From: Hymenobacter sp. YIM 151500-1
GTDB lineage: Bacteria; Bacteroidota; Bacteroidia; Cytophagales; Hymenobacteraceae
Length of the DNA: 64,000 nucleotides
NCBI RefSeq assembly: GCF_025979885.1
Contig: NZ_CP110139.1
Coordinates: 2,542,001-2,606,000, forward strand
Reading direction: 5' to 3'
Both the position numbers and the translations under genes were made by a program. A model generated the notes under the pieces. That model saw only the letters and a program-made list of their open reading frames with translations. It was not told the origin of the DNA and searched no databases. Position 1 is the stretch's first letter; each line of letters opens with the position of its first letter. Below are positions 52,571-60,940 of the stretch, in pieces.

Positions 52571-53926
52571 ATGAGACACTTAAACCAGGTTCTTTGGCTG
52601 CTGATGGGCCTGCTGCTGCCGGCGCGGCTGGGTGCCCAGCCTACGGCTCCGCCGCCGGGCACTCAGCCCCTCACCCTGCCGCAGTGCCTGCTGTTTGCCC
52701 TCCAGCACCAGCCCGCCGTGCGCCAGGCCCGCATCGATGAGTCGATTGGGGAGCGGAACATCCGGCTGGGCTTGGCCGAGTGGCTGCCCCAGCTGCGGGG
52801 CACGGGCGCTTACACCCGCAACATTCGGCTGCCGGTGGCCGTGCTGCCCAACTTCGCCGACCCCTCGGCGCCGGCTCAGGTGCGGCGCATCGGACTCAAC
52901 AACACGTCGAACCTGGGGCTGGAGCTTAACCAGACCTTGTTCAGCAACGACGTGCTGCGGGCGGCCCGCGCGGGGCGCTACATCCGTCTGCAAGCCAGCC
53001 AGAACACCACCAGCACCCAGATTGACGTGGTGACGGACGTGAGCAAGGCCTTTTACGACATCCTGCTCACGGGCGAGCAGCTACGGGTGCTCGACGAAGC
53101 CATCCGGCGACAGCAGCGCCAGCACCAGGACGCCCGCGCCCAATATGAAGCAGGCCTGGTAGACAAAACCGACTACAAGCGCGCCTCCATTGCCCTGAAC
53201 AATGCCGTAACGGAGCGCAAAGCCACGGCCGAGCTGCTGAAGGGCAAGTACGCCGTTCTGCGCCAGCTCATGGGCCTGCCCTCGGAAAGCCCGCTGAGCC
53301 TGACTTACGACACGCTGCAACTGGTGCGCGAAACTCAACTCGACACCCTGGAGCCCCTGGCTTTTGAGCGGCGCATCGAGCTGCAGCAGCTCCAGACCCA
53401 GCAGCAACTCCAGCGCCTCGACATCGACTACTTCCGGTTTGGGTTTCTGCCCTCGCTGGGCGGGTTTGCCACCTACAACAAGGTCTACCAGAACAATAAC
53501 TTCTCTGAGCTGTACAACCGGGCCTTCCCCACTTCCCAGGCCGGGCTGCAGCTGGCTTTGCCCCTGTTCACGGGCACCCGCCGCCTCCAAAACCTGCGCA
53601 TCGCCGAGCTGCGCAACGACCGGCTGGAGCTGGCCATCCTCAGCACCCGCAATCAAATCAACGCCGAATACCAGCAGGCCCTGGCCGCCTACAAGGGCGC
53701 CCTCGCCGACCTGAACGCCCAGCAAACCAACCGCCAGGACGCCCGCGAAATCTACACTATCATTCGCCTCCAATACCGGGAAGGCATCAAAACCTACCTG
53801 GAGGTCATCGTGGCTGAAAACGACCTGCGCACGGCCCAGCTCAACTACTTCAACGCCCTTTACAACGTGCTGGCCGCCAAGCTCGACGTGCAGCGCGCCA
53901 TGGGCACGGTGCCGCTGACGTTTTAA
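52571..53926 (+). CDS. TolC-family outer-membrane efflux protein
   Basis: A 451-residue protein with a signal peptide (1 to about 22, ending ARLGAQ) and the two OEP repeats of TolC channels. Repeat 1 opens PLTLPQCLLFALQHQPAVRQ and contains LGLELNQTLFS; repeat 2 has RRIELQQLQTQQQLQRLDID, GLQLALPLFTGTRRLQNLRI and REGIKTYLEVIVAENDLRTA. The helices are Gln/Ala/Leu-rich and long enough to span the periplasm. It is the first gene of a TolC-adaptor-RND operon (69-base gap to the next). This gene order, TolC first, is common in Bacteroidota. Confidence 0.92.
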   Translation: MRHLNQVLWLLMGLLLPARLGAQPTAPPPGTQPLTLPQCLLFALQHQPAVRQARIDESIGERNIRLGLAEWLPQLRGTGAYTRNIRLPVAVLPNFADPSAPAQVRRIGLNNTSNLGLELNQTLFSNDVLRAARAGRYIRLQASQNTTSTQIDVVTDVSKAFYDILLTGEQLRVLDEAIRRQQRQHQDARAQYEAGLVDKTDYKRASIALNNAVTERKATAELLKGKYAVLRQLMGLPSESPLSLTYDTLQLVRETQLDTLEPLAFERRIELQQLQTQQQLQRLDIDYFRFGFLPSLGGFATYNKVYQNNNFSELYNRAFPTSQAGLQLALPLFTGTRRLQNLRIAELRNDRLELAILSTRNQINAEYQQALAAYKGALADLNAQQTNRQDAREIYTIIRLQYREGIKTYLEVIVAENDLRTAQLNYFNALYNVLAAKLDVQRAMGTVPLTF

Positions 53927-53994
53927 CTGTCATGCCAAGGCAGTCAGAACAACAACCCTGTACTCCTTTACCCTAAGCTGCTTTCTGTGTGGAT

Positions 53995-55149
53995 ATGAAG
54001 CATCCTATTCGGCTCCTGGCGTGCGCGCTGAGCCTGCTTTTCGGGGCCGGCTGCGCCAATAAAGACGCCGACCAGCCGGCTGGTCCGCCCCTGGCCACGC
54101 CCGTGACGCTGGTGGCGGCCCGCGTCACGGAGGCGGTGTACTACGACGAGTACCCGGCTACGGTGGTGGCCATCAACTCGGTGGAGCTGCGCAGCCAGGT
54201 GGCCGGCTTTATCACGGGCATCTTTTTCCGGGAGGGCGAGGTGGTGCCCAAGGGCAAAACCCTGTACGAGATTGACCGGCGCCGCTACCAGGCCGCCTAC
54301 CAGCAGGCCCTGGCCGGCCTGCGCAGCACCCAGGCCACGGTCGAAAATGCCCGCATAAACCTCCAGCGCTACGAGCGCCTAGCCCAGCAGGACGCCATTG
54401 CCCGTCAGATTGTGGACAACGCCCGCACGGCCTACGCCACGGCCCAGAGCCAGGTGGCCGCTGCCCAGGCCGGCGTAGCTGCCGCCCGCACCGACCTCGA
54501 CTATTCGTTGATTAAAGCGCCGTTTGCGGGGCGCATTGGCATTTCGCAGGTGCGGCTGGGTGCCCAGGTCAGTCCCGGCGCCACCCTGCTCAACACCCTC
54601 AGCGCCGAAAACCCCATGGGCGTGGACTTCGTGGTGCCGGAAACCGAGCTGGCCCGCTTCACCGACCTGCAGCGCCAGCCACCACCCCGCCCGGACTCCA
54701 CCTTCCGGCTGGTGCTGCCCGGCGGCACGCCTTACCAGCAGCCCGGCCGCCTGCTGGCCATCGACCGGGCCATAAACCAGCAGACCGGCACCATCCAGAT
54801 TCGGGTGCAATTTCTGAACCCGGAGCGCCGCCTCACCGATGGCATGAGCACCGTGCTGCGCGTGCTCAACCGGCAGTCGGGCCGCCGCGTGGTGGTGCCT
54901 TACAAGGCCGTGGTGGAGCAGATGGGAGAGAACTTCGTGTTCGTGGCCGGCGACAGCAGCAAGGCCTACCAGCGCCAGGTGCAGCTTGGCCCCCGCCTGC
55001 GCGACCAGGTAGTGGTGCTAGAAGGCCTGCGCGAAGGCGACCAGGTAGTAACCGAGGGCCTTCAGCGCCTGCGCGACGGCGGCCGCATCCAGACGGGCAC
55101 CCCCGCCCAAGCCCAGGCTGCCGCCGGCGCGGCTCAGGGCGGCCGGTAG
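53995..55149 (+). CDS. RND efflux periplasmic adaptor (membrane fusion lipoprotein)
   Basis: A 384-residue MFP/HlyD-type adaptor. The N-terminus is a lipoprotein signal (MKHPIRLLACALSLLFGAGC). The barrel-sandwich (lipoyl) halves are VELRSQVAGFITGIFFREGE and TDLDYSLIKAPFAGRIGISQ, separated by a helical hairpin (about 95-160, rich in Ala/Gln/Arg). A beta-barrel (AENPMGVDFVVPETELARFT) and a membrane-proximal domain (VVVPYKAVVEQMGENFVFVA, VVTEGLQRLRDGGRI) follow. The tail is Ala/Gln-rich. It links the RND pump and the TolC channel encoded on either side. The start at 53995 begins the signal peptide. Confidence 0.94.
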   Translation: MKHPIRLLACALSLLFGAGCANKDADQPAGPPLATPVTLVAARVTEAVYYDEYPATVVAINSVELRSQVAGFITGIFFREGEVVPKGKTLYEIDRRRYQAAYQQALAGLRSTQATVENARINLQRYERLAQQDAIARQIVDNARTAYATAQSQVAAAQAGVAAARTDLDYSLIKAPFAGRIGISQVRLGAQVSPGATLLNTLSAENPMGVDFVVPETELARFTDLQRQPPPRPDSTFRLVLPGGTPYQQPGRLLAIDRAINQQTGTIQIRVQFLNPERRLTDGMSTVLRVLNRQSGRRVVVPYKAVVEQMGENFVFVAGDSSKAYQRQVQLGPRLRDQVVVLEGLREGDQVVTEGLQRLRDGGRIQTGTPAQAQAAAGAAQGGR

Positions 55150-55226
55150 TGGCCGGTTCGCCAGGCTTGCTACCAGCAACTATCCGTATTCACCGACGAA
55201 AGCAACCCCAGCCAATCGTCAGGCTT

Positions 55227-55266
55227 CCCCTCTCTTGTGGAAAGGGGCCGGGGGGTGAGGTCCTTA
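55227..55266 (+). repeat. Copy of the GGGGCCGGGGGGTGAGG repeat upstream of the RND gene
   Basis: CCCCTCTCTTGTGGAAAGGG, then GCCGGGGGGTGAGGT (55227-55261), is a unit of the same family as the cluster inside pbpC, 4 kb away. It ends just before the RND start codon and probably covers its ribosome-binding region. Confidence 0.8.
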
Positions 55267-55270
55267 CCTT

Positions 55271-58200
55271 ATGATTGCAGAAACCTTTATTCGGCGCCCG
55301 GTTACGGCCATTGTTACCTCCCTGGTGCTCGTGCTGGTAGGGGCGCTGGCCATCCTGAACCTGCCCGTGGGGCAATACCCCGAGATTACGCCGCCCACCG
55401 TGTCGGTGAGTGGTATCTACACCGGTGCCGACGCCCAAACCGTAGAGCAAACCGTGGCCACGCCGGTGGAGGTGCAGGTGAATGGCACGCCGGGCATGAC
55501 CTACCTGCAAAGCAATAGCACCAGCAACGGGCAGATGAACATGACGGTGAACTTCGAGGTAGGCACCGACATCAACATCGCCGCCCTCGACGTGCAGAAC
55601 CGCGTGGGCATTGCCCTGCCGGCCCTGCCCCAGGAGGTGCAGCGCCTGGGCCTTACGGTGCGCAAGCGCAACCCCAGCATTCTGATGCTGGTGGCCCTAT
55701 ACGCACCCCGCGGCACCCACCACACCACCTTCCTCGACAACTACGCCAACGTGTTCGTGCGCGACGCCCTGCTGCGCACCAAAGGCGTGGGCGACATTGT
55801 GAGCCGGGCCGACGACTTCTCGATGCGGGTGTGGCTCAACCCCGACAAACTCTCCCAGCTGGGCGTGACGGCCCAGGAAGTCACGGCCGCCATTCAGGAG
55901 CAGAACGCCCAGATTGCGGCCGGCTCCATTGGGGCCCCGCCCCAGCAAACGGGCCAGACCTTCGAGTACATCGTGTTTGTGAAAGGGCGCCTGAACAGCA
56001 CCGAGGAGTTCGGCAACATCATCGTGCGCACCCGGCCCGACGATGGCTCGGTGGTGTACCTGCGCGACGTGGCCCGCCTGGAGCTAGGCAAGTTCAACTA
56101 CGCCAACAACTCCTTCGTGGACGGCAAGCGCGCCGCCTACCTGCTGGTCTACCAGGCCCCCGGCGCCAACGCCCTCGAAACCTTCGAGAATGTAAACGCC
56201 ACCATGGAGCAGCTCAAAAAGCAGTTCCCCACCGACCTCGAATACGTGGTGCCCTTTGAGGCGGCCACGGTGGTGCGGGTGTCCATTGAGGAGGTGCTGC
56301 ACACGCTGGTGGAGGCCCTGGTGCTGGTGGTAGTGGTGGTATACCTGTTTTTGCAAAGCTGGCGCTCCACGCTCATTCCGGTGCTGGCCATTCCGGTGTC
56401 TATCATCGGCACGTTCATCCTGTTTATTCCGCTGGGCTTCACCATCAACACACTCACCATGTTCGGCTTTGTGCTGGCCATTGGCATTGTGGTGGATGAT
56501 GCTATTGTGGTGGTGGAGGCCGTGGAGCACAACCTGAACGAGCGGGGCATGAACCCCACCGAGGCCACGCTGGCCGCCATGCGCGAAATTTCGGCGCCGG
56601 TTATTGCTATTGCCCTGATTCTGGCCGCCGTGTTCGTGCCGGTGGGCTTTATTCCGGGTATCACCGGGCGCCTGTACCAGCAGTTTGCCATTACCATTGC
56701 CATATCGGTGCTGATTTCGGCCTTTGTGGCCTTGTCTCTGACGCCGGCCCTGTGCACGCTGCTGCTCAAGCCCCACCAGCGCACCGCCGAGTCCAGGGGC
56801 CTGGACCGGCTGTTTTTCCGGTTCAACGCCTGGTTTGAGCGCGTCACGGAGCGGTACGGCCGGGGGGTGCAAACTGGTATCCGGCACGCCCGCCTGGTGG
56901 TTATCCTGCTGATTTGCCTGGTGGTGGGCACGGGCCTGCTGTTCCGCAACAAGCCGTCGGGCTTTATCCCCACCGAGGACGAAGGACGGATTATTATCAC
57001 CTTCAACTTGCCCGAGGCGGCCTCCACCGAGCGCACCGTGAGCACGCTCCAGGAGATAATGAAGGAGCTGAGCCAGGTGAAGGGCATCCGCCACTACGCC
57101 GCCCTGGGCGGCCTCAACGCCGTGAACTTCTCTTCCAAGTCGAACAGCGGCACGGTGTTCTGCCAGCTCCAGCCCTGGGCCGAGCGCGAAGACAAAGAGT
57201 TGCAGCTGCAAGGGCTGATTGCCACTGTGCAGCGGCGCCTGAGCCGCCTCCGCGAAGCCAACATTGTGGTGCTCTCGCCCCCGGCCATTCCGGGCCTGGG
57301 CAACACGGGGGGCTTCTCGTTTGTGCTTCAGGAGCGCGAAGCCGGCGGCGACATCCGCGCCTTCGACACGGCCCTCCAGGGCTTTCTGGGAGCCCTGCGC
57401 CAGCGTCCCGAAATCACGGGGGCGTTTTCCTTTTTCACCGCCAACACGCCCGGCTACCAGCTCACCATCGACCGGGAAAAAGCCAAGAAGCTGGGCGTGT
57501 CCATTGCCGACATCGGCACGGCCCTGCGTACCTACCTGGGCTCAGCCTACGTCAACGACTTCACCCTCTACGGCCGCAACTTCCGCGTCGTCACCCAGGC
57601 CGATTCCCTGTACCGCGGCGACATCAGCAACCTGGGCCAATACTTTGTGCGCAATGCCACCGGCGGCATGGTGCCGCTAAGCACGCTCACCTCCTACCGG
57701 CGCACGGAGTCGGCCCCGCTTATCTCGCACTACAACCTGTTCCGCTCGGCCGAAATCAACGGCAGCGCCGCCCCCGGCTTCAGCTCCGGCGACGCCATCC
57801 GGGCCTTGCAGGAAACGGCGGCCCGCACCCTGCCCCAGGGCTACGGCTACGAGTTTTCGGGCCTGAGCCGGGAAGAGCTGCTGGCCGGCGACCAGACGGT
57901 GTACATCTTTGCCTTGTCCATCGTGTTTGTATTTCTATTCCTGGCGGCCCTGTACGAAAGCTGGTCGGTGCCGTTTTCGGTGCTGCTGGCCGTGCCAGTG
58001 GGCGCCTTCGGGGCCATTCTGGCCCTCACCTTCTTGCCCCGCCTCACCAACAACGTCTACGCCCAGATTGGCCTGATTACGCTCATCGGCTTGTCGGCCA
58101 AAAATGCCATTCTCATCATCGAATTCGCCAAGGAGCGGGTAGACAAAGGGCAGCCCCTGGTGGAAGCCACGCTGGAAGCCGTGCGCCTGCGCCTCCGGCC

Positions 58201-58480
58201 TATTGTGATGACCTCGCTGGCCTTTATTCTGGGCGTGCTGCCGCTGGTATTTGCCTCCGGGGCCGGGGCCCAGAGCCGCCAAACCATTGGCTGGACGGTG
58301 CTGGGCGGCATGTTGGCGGCCACCAGCCTGGCTATTTTCATCGTGCCGGTGCTCTACGTGCTCATCACCCGCGCGGCCTACGGCAAGCAGAAGCTGGCCG
58401 AGCTGGAAGCCAACTACCGCCCCGACGAAGAGCACCCCGCCCCGCCGCCCGCCGGCCCCGCGGCCCCGCGGCCGGTTTAG
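55271..58480 (+). CDS. RND multidrug efflux permease (HAE-1/AcrB type)
   Basis: A 1069-residue inner-membrane proton antiporter with 12 predicted helices and two large periplasmic loops. The start is typical: MIAETFIRRPVTAIVTSLVL. Family marks include LNLPVGQYPEITPPTVSVSG, the TM4 proton-relay aspartate pair in GIVVDDAIVVVEAVEHNL, IAIALILAAVFVPVGFIPGI, GEEGRI-like PTEDEGRIIITF, and the TM10-11 stretch LIGLSAKNAILIIEFAKERV. It exports hydrophobic drugs, bile-like compounds or dyes through the adaptor and TolC. The substrate and regulator are unknown; no TetR or MarR gene is adjacent. The tail is Pro/Ala-rich (PAPPPAGPAAPRPV). Confidence 0.96.
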   Translation: MIAETFIRRPVTAIVTSLVLVLVGALAILNLPVGQYPEITPPTVSVSGIYTGADAQTVEQTVATPVEVQVNGTPGMTYLQSNSTSNGQMNMTVNFEVGTDINIAALDVQNRVGIALPALPQEVQRLGLTVRKRNPSILMLVALYAPRGTHHTTFLDNYANVFVRDALLRTKGVGDIVSRADDFSMRVWLNPDKLSQLGVTAQEVTAAIQEQNAQIAAGSIGAPPQQTGQTFEYIVFVKGRLNSTEEFGNIIVRTRPDDGSVVYLRDVARLELGKFNYANNSFVDGKRAAYLLVYQAPGANALETFENVNATMEQLKKQFPTDLEYVVPFEAATVVRVSIEEVLHTLVEALVLVVVVVYLFLQSWRSTLIPVLAIPVSIIGTFILFIPLGFTINTLTMFGFVLAIGIVVDDAIVVVEAVEHNLNERGMNPTEATLAAMREISAPVIAIALILAAVFVPVGFIPGITGRLYQQFAITIAISVLISAFVALSLTPALCTLLLKPHQRTAESRGLDRLFFRFNAWFERVTERYGRGVQTGIRHARLVVILLICLVVGTGLLFRNKPSGFIPTEDEGRIIITFNLPEAASTERTVSTLQEIMKELSQVKGIRHYAALGGLNAVNFSSKSNSGTVFCQLQPWAEREDKELQLQGLIATVQRRLSRLREANIVVLSPPAIPGLGNTGGFSFVLQEREAGGDIRAFDTALQGFLGALRQRPEITGAFSFFTANTPGYQLTIDREKAKKLGVSIADIGTALRTYLGSAYVNDFTLYGRNFRVVTQADSLYRGDISNLGQYFVRNATGGMVPLSTLTSYRRTESAPLISHYNLFRSAEINGSAAPGFSSGDAIRALQETAARTLPQGYGYEFSGLSREELLAGDQTVYIFALSIVFVFLFLAALYESWSVPFSVLLAVPVGAFGAILALTFLPRLTNNVYAQIGLITLIGLSAKNAILIIEFAKERVDKGQPLVEATLEAVRLRLRPIVMTSLAFILGVLPLVFASGAGAQSRQTIGWTVLGGMLAATSLAIFIVPVLYVLITRAAYGKQKLAELEANYRPDEEHPAPPPAGPAAPRPV

Positions 58481-58512
58481 GTGCCTGCGTGTACTGGCTA
58501 CTCCGCCGTTGA

Positions 58513-58560
58513 CCCCACCTGCTTCCCATGCCGCTTGCGGCGTGGGAAGCAGGTGGGGTT
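58513..58560 (+). terminator. Hairpin terminator after the efflux operon
   Basis: CCCCACCTGCTTCCCA, then TGCCGC, pairs with GCGGCG, then TGGGAAGCAGGTGGGG, around a short loop. It is about 35 bases after the RND stop; the T tail is short (TTTG). The spacer from there to 58751 holds no feature that I can name. Confidence 0.65.
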
Positions 58561-58751
58561 TGAAGCATTGCTCTCAGACGATGCCGAAGAACTTCTGACG
58601 CTGCACCAGGCCGTGCTTCCTGGACCCTGTTTGCTGCTCAGCTGTTTTCGGGCGGATGGTGGGCCGCTGCGGGCCTGGTTGCACTTGGCACAGTGCTTGT
58701 ACCCTGAGACATCAGCAAGTACAAGTGTCCTGAAATCTTACCATCGTAGCC

Positions 58752-59306
58752 ATGAAAAATAGTAGTTGGATTTTGGTTGTGGCCCTGCTGTTGACGGCCG
58801 TCTTCTCGAATGCAGCCCGTGCGCAGGAGCGCAAAAAATGGAGCCCCCAGGCCAAGGGCGCCGTAATTGGTGGCCTTGGCGGCGCGGCAGCCGGCGCCAT
58901 CATTCACAAGCGCAACCGCCCGGTGGGTGGCGTGGTGGGCGGCGTGGCGGGAGCCGGCGTCGGCTACGCCATCGGCAAGCGCACCGACAACAAGCGCAAA
59001 GCCGAAGCTGCCCGCGTAGCCGCTGCCAACCGCGCCGCCGCCCAACGAGCCGCCGCGTACCGGGCTGGCGTAGCCCGCGGCTCGGCTTCGGCAGCTAAGT
59101 CGAAAACGGAAGCTACTACGGCGCCGGTGGTGGCGTCGGCGCTGGCAGCCGGCACGGGCGCGGCCCTGCTCTACGATGCCAACGGCAACCCCATCACCTA
59201 CGCCGCCAACGGCTCCGCTACGGGCGCGGCCTACCTGCCCAACCACGAGTACGGCAGCCGCGACGCCGCCTACCCCGAGTCGCAGGTGCGCCGCAAGAGC
59301 TGGTAA
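58752..59306 (+). CDS. Glycine-zipper envelope protein
   Basis: A 184-residue secreted protein. After the signal peptide (1 to about 25, SNAARAQ), residues 34-80 are a glycine-zipper hairpin (GAVIGGLGGAAAGAIIH, VGGVVGGVAGAGVGYAIGK) of the type found in outer-membrane and toxin-like proteins. An Ala/Arg-rich helix (about 80-120) follows, then a second Ala/Gly-rich hydrophobic stretch (PVVASALAAGTGAALLYDAN) and a polar tail. It probably packs into the outer membrane. No function is known. A terminator at 59328 follows. Confidence 0.75.
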   Translation: MKNSSWILVVALLLTAVFSNAARAQERKKWSPQAKGAVIGGLGGAAAGAIIHKRNRPVGGVVGGVAGAGVGYAIGKRTDNKRKAEAARVAAANRAAAQRAAAYRAGVARGSASAAKSKTEATTAPVVASALAAGTGAALLYDANGNPITYAANGSATGAAYLPNHEYGSRDAAYPESQVRRKSW

Positions 59307-59327
59307 GCGGCCAGCCGTTTGCTCTCC

Positions 59328-59360
59328 GAAAACCCAGGCCCCGCGGGCTTGGGTTTTCTG
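59328..59360 (+). terminator. Terminator after the glycine-zipper gene
   Basis: GAAAACCCAGGCC (59328-59340) pairs with GGGCTTGGGTTTTC (59345-59358), with T-rich sequence on the 3' side. Confidence 0.75.
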
Positions 59361-59400
59361 GTTCTCTCCTCTTTCCTGTTTTCACTACACAACCTGTTTT

Positions 59401-59868
59401 ATGATACGAGCTTCTGTGTTTGCCATGCTCGGAGTGGCTTTTTTCAGCTCCTGCACGCCGTCTGCCAAGAAAGACGAAGCGGCCGTGAACGTACACGCCC
59501 TAAACCAGCAGTTTATCACGGCCTGGAACAGCCGCAACACAACTCAGATTGACACCCTGCTGGCCGACGACGTGCAGTACGCGCAGGGCGAAGCGCACTA
59601 CAGCGGCAAGCCGGAGGTGGCGGCTAAGTGGGTGCGCGAAACGGTAGGCACCATCCGCGACCTGCGCCTCACCCCTTCCAGCTTTGGCGCCGATAATAGC
59701 CTGGCCTATGAGGCCGGTACCTACGAGGTGGAGGTGCTGCCCGAGCAAGCCAATCAGCCCCGCGGGGAAGGTGAGGGCAATTTTATCCTGCTCTGGAAGA
59801 AAGACGCGAAAAACGCCTGGAAGCTCAGCTACGTTCAGCTGGAAGGCCTGCCGGTGCGCGTTAAGTAA
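59401..59868 (+). CDS. SnoaL/DUF4440-like lipoprotein
   Basis: A 155-residue protein. The N-terminus is a lipoprotein signal (MLGVAFFSSC, lipobox FSSC). The mature domain has the NTF2-like layout: a helix with VHALNQQFITAWNSRNTTQI, then DTLLADDVQYAQGEAHYSGK, then alternating strands (DNSLAYEAGTYEVEVL, EGNFILLWKKDAKNAWKLSY). SnoaL-like domains bind or convert small molecules, or act only as scaffolds; no catalytic His/Asp dyad stands out here. It overlaps the convergent next gene by 8 bases at the 3' ends. Confidence 0.78.
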   Translation: MIRASVFAMLGVAFFSSCTPSAKKDEAAVNVHALNQQFITAWNSRNTTQIDTLLADDVQYAQGEAHYSGKPEVAAKWVRETVGTIRDLRLTPSSFGADNSLAYEAGTYEVEVLPEQANQPRGEGEGNFILLWKKDAKNAWKLSYVQLEGLPVRVK

Positions 59869-60178
59869 GCTCTTCACCAGCGTCCGGGGGGAGGCAATAC
59901 AGCAGCGTGCCTGCCGGTAACGGCCCGGCGCCTTCGTGCGTGAGCAGCAAGGCGCGGCCGGTACTGGCAGGTGCCCCGGCCGCGCCCGGCCGCGTTACCT
60001 CCTCCACACTGCCCAGGCCTGTTGCCTCCTCGCCGGAAGGCAGCACAAGCCGCACCGGTAGTGTGGTGTGCAGGCCGTACGCAGCCAAGGCGGGAGCGGG
60101 CGGCACCGGCAGCACCAGCACCCCCAGGCCCGTGAGCGGAAAGCTGGTTTCGACCTGCATCAGCAACTGATTCTGCAT
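59861..60178 (-). CDS. Small hypothetical protein
   Basis: A 105-residue protein with no signal peptide or membrane segment. It is rich in Leu, Pro, Ala and Gly: a beta-strand start (QVETSFPLTGLGVLVLPVPP), LPVRLVLPSGEEATGLGSVE, then ALLLTHEGAGPLPAGTLLYC. The strand-turn pattern suggests a small beta-barrel, perhaps an OB-like or translation-factor-like fold, but I recognise no family. The start at 60178 is one of two in-frame ATGs; the longer form adds 16 residues. Frame use looks real, but the gene is the least certain in this region. Confidence 0.5.
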   Translation of the reverse strand: MQNQLLMQVETSFPLTGLGVLVLPVPPAPALAAYGLHTTLPVRLVLPSGEEATGLGSVEEVTRPGAAGAPASTGRALLLTHEGAGPLPAGTLLYCLPPDAGEELT

Positions 60179-60193
60179 GGCAGGTAGTACGAC

Positions 60194-60216
60194 AAAACGC
60201 CCTGCCAGGGCGTTTT
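60194..60216 (-). terminator. Terminator downstream of the DUF779 gene
   Basis: A perfect AAAACGCCCTG/CAGGGCGTTTT hairpin with a 1-base loop. It lies 170 bases past the stop of the leftward DUF779 gene and could end that transcript. The gap 60217-60385 has no gene I can support. Confidence 0.6.
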
Positions 60217-60385
60217 TAGGGTTCAAGCTCCTCTCACCACCTGCTGCAACTGCCCGATGCGTACAGATTTGCGGACCCGCTTACTTCTGGCTTCCGCGCA
60301 AAAGCCACGTAGCAGCTCTGCAAGGTTGCTCAGGAAAGCCGGGCGGGCGGGAACTCACTGCCTGGCCAGCACCTCACTGCGAAAC

Positions 60386-60790
60386 TCACACGTCTACCGG
60401 CGCCTGGGCCGGGTACGCTTCGCCATCGTACACCGGCGCTAAGTCCGTGGCCTCTTCCTCGGTGAACAGGCGGGAGCGAATCAGAAACCGTACGCCCAGC
60501 GGAATTTCGAGCGAGAAGCTGGCCCCGCGGCCCTTCGTAACATCTACCGTAAGCTGCGTGTGCTGCCAGTACTCAAACTGACTGGCACTCATGAAAAAGT
60601 CGCAGCCGTGAATGCAGCCCAGCCACACGTCGTTGCTGCCCACCCGAAACTCGCCGGCCGGAAAGCACATCGGCGACGACCCGTCGCAGCAGCCGCCACT
60701 CTGATGAAACATCAGCGGCCCGTGCTCCTGACGCAACACATCAATGGTGGCCTCGGCGGCAGCGGTAACCAGAACGCGGGGAGTGGGCAT
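60386..60790 (-). CDS. DUF779 protein (aldehyde dehydrogenase-associated)
   Basis: A 134-residue protein of the DUF779 family. Cysteine-rich motif HQSGGCCDGSSPMCFPAGEF, then VWLGCIHGCDFFMSASQFEY, and VDVTKGRGASFSLEIPLGVR near the end. The conserved Cys set suggests metal binding, but this is not established. DUF779 genes are regularly found beside NAD-dependent aldehyde dehydrogenases in ethanol or acetaldehyde metabolism. Here it follows the ALDH gene on the same strand, 150 bases downstream, with a palindromic repeat between. Confidence 0.88.
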   Translation of the reverse strand: MPTPRVLVTAAAEATIDVLRQEHGPLMFHQSGGCCDGSSPMCFPAGEFRVGSNDVWLGCIHGCDFFMSASQFEYWQHTQLTVDVTKGRGASFSLEIPLGVRFLIRSRLFTEEEATDLAPVYDGEAYPAQAPVDV

Positions 60791-60840
60791 GGAGGAATGA
60801 GTGACTGAGCAAATGAGTGAATGAATGAAGGTAAAAGCCT

Positions 60841-60915
60841 GTCCTGCTCTATCTGGCGTCCGCTTGCCTGCGGCGACCTTGGGTTCGGCTGTGCGGACGC
60901 CAGATAGAGCAGGAC
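60841..60915. repeat. Dispersed palindrome, GTCCGCTTG family, copy 6 (compact)
   Basis: The left arm GTCCTGCTCTATCTGGCGTC, then CGCTTG, pairs with the right arm GCGGACGCCAGATAGAGCAG, then GAC, around a short centre. It is almost the same sequence as the right arm of copy 1. It sits between the ALDH and DUF779 genes. Confidence 0.85.
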
Positions 60916-60940
60916 GGGCTGGTGGCTTTCTGTTAGGGGC

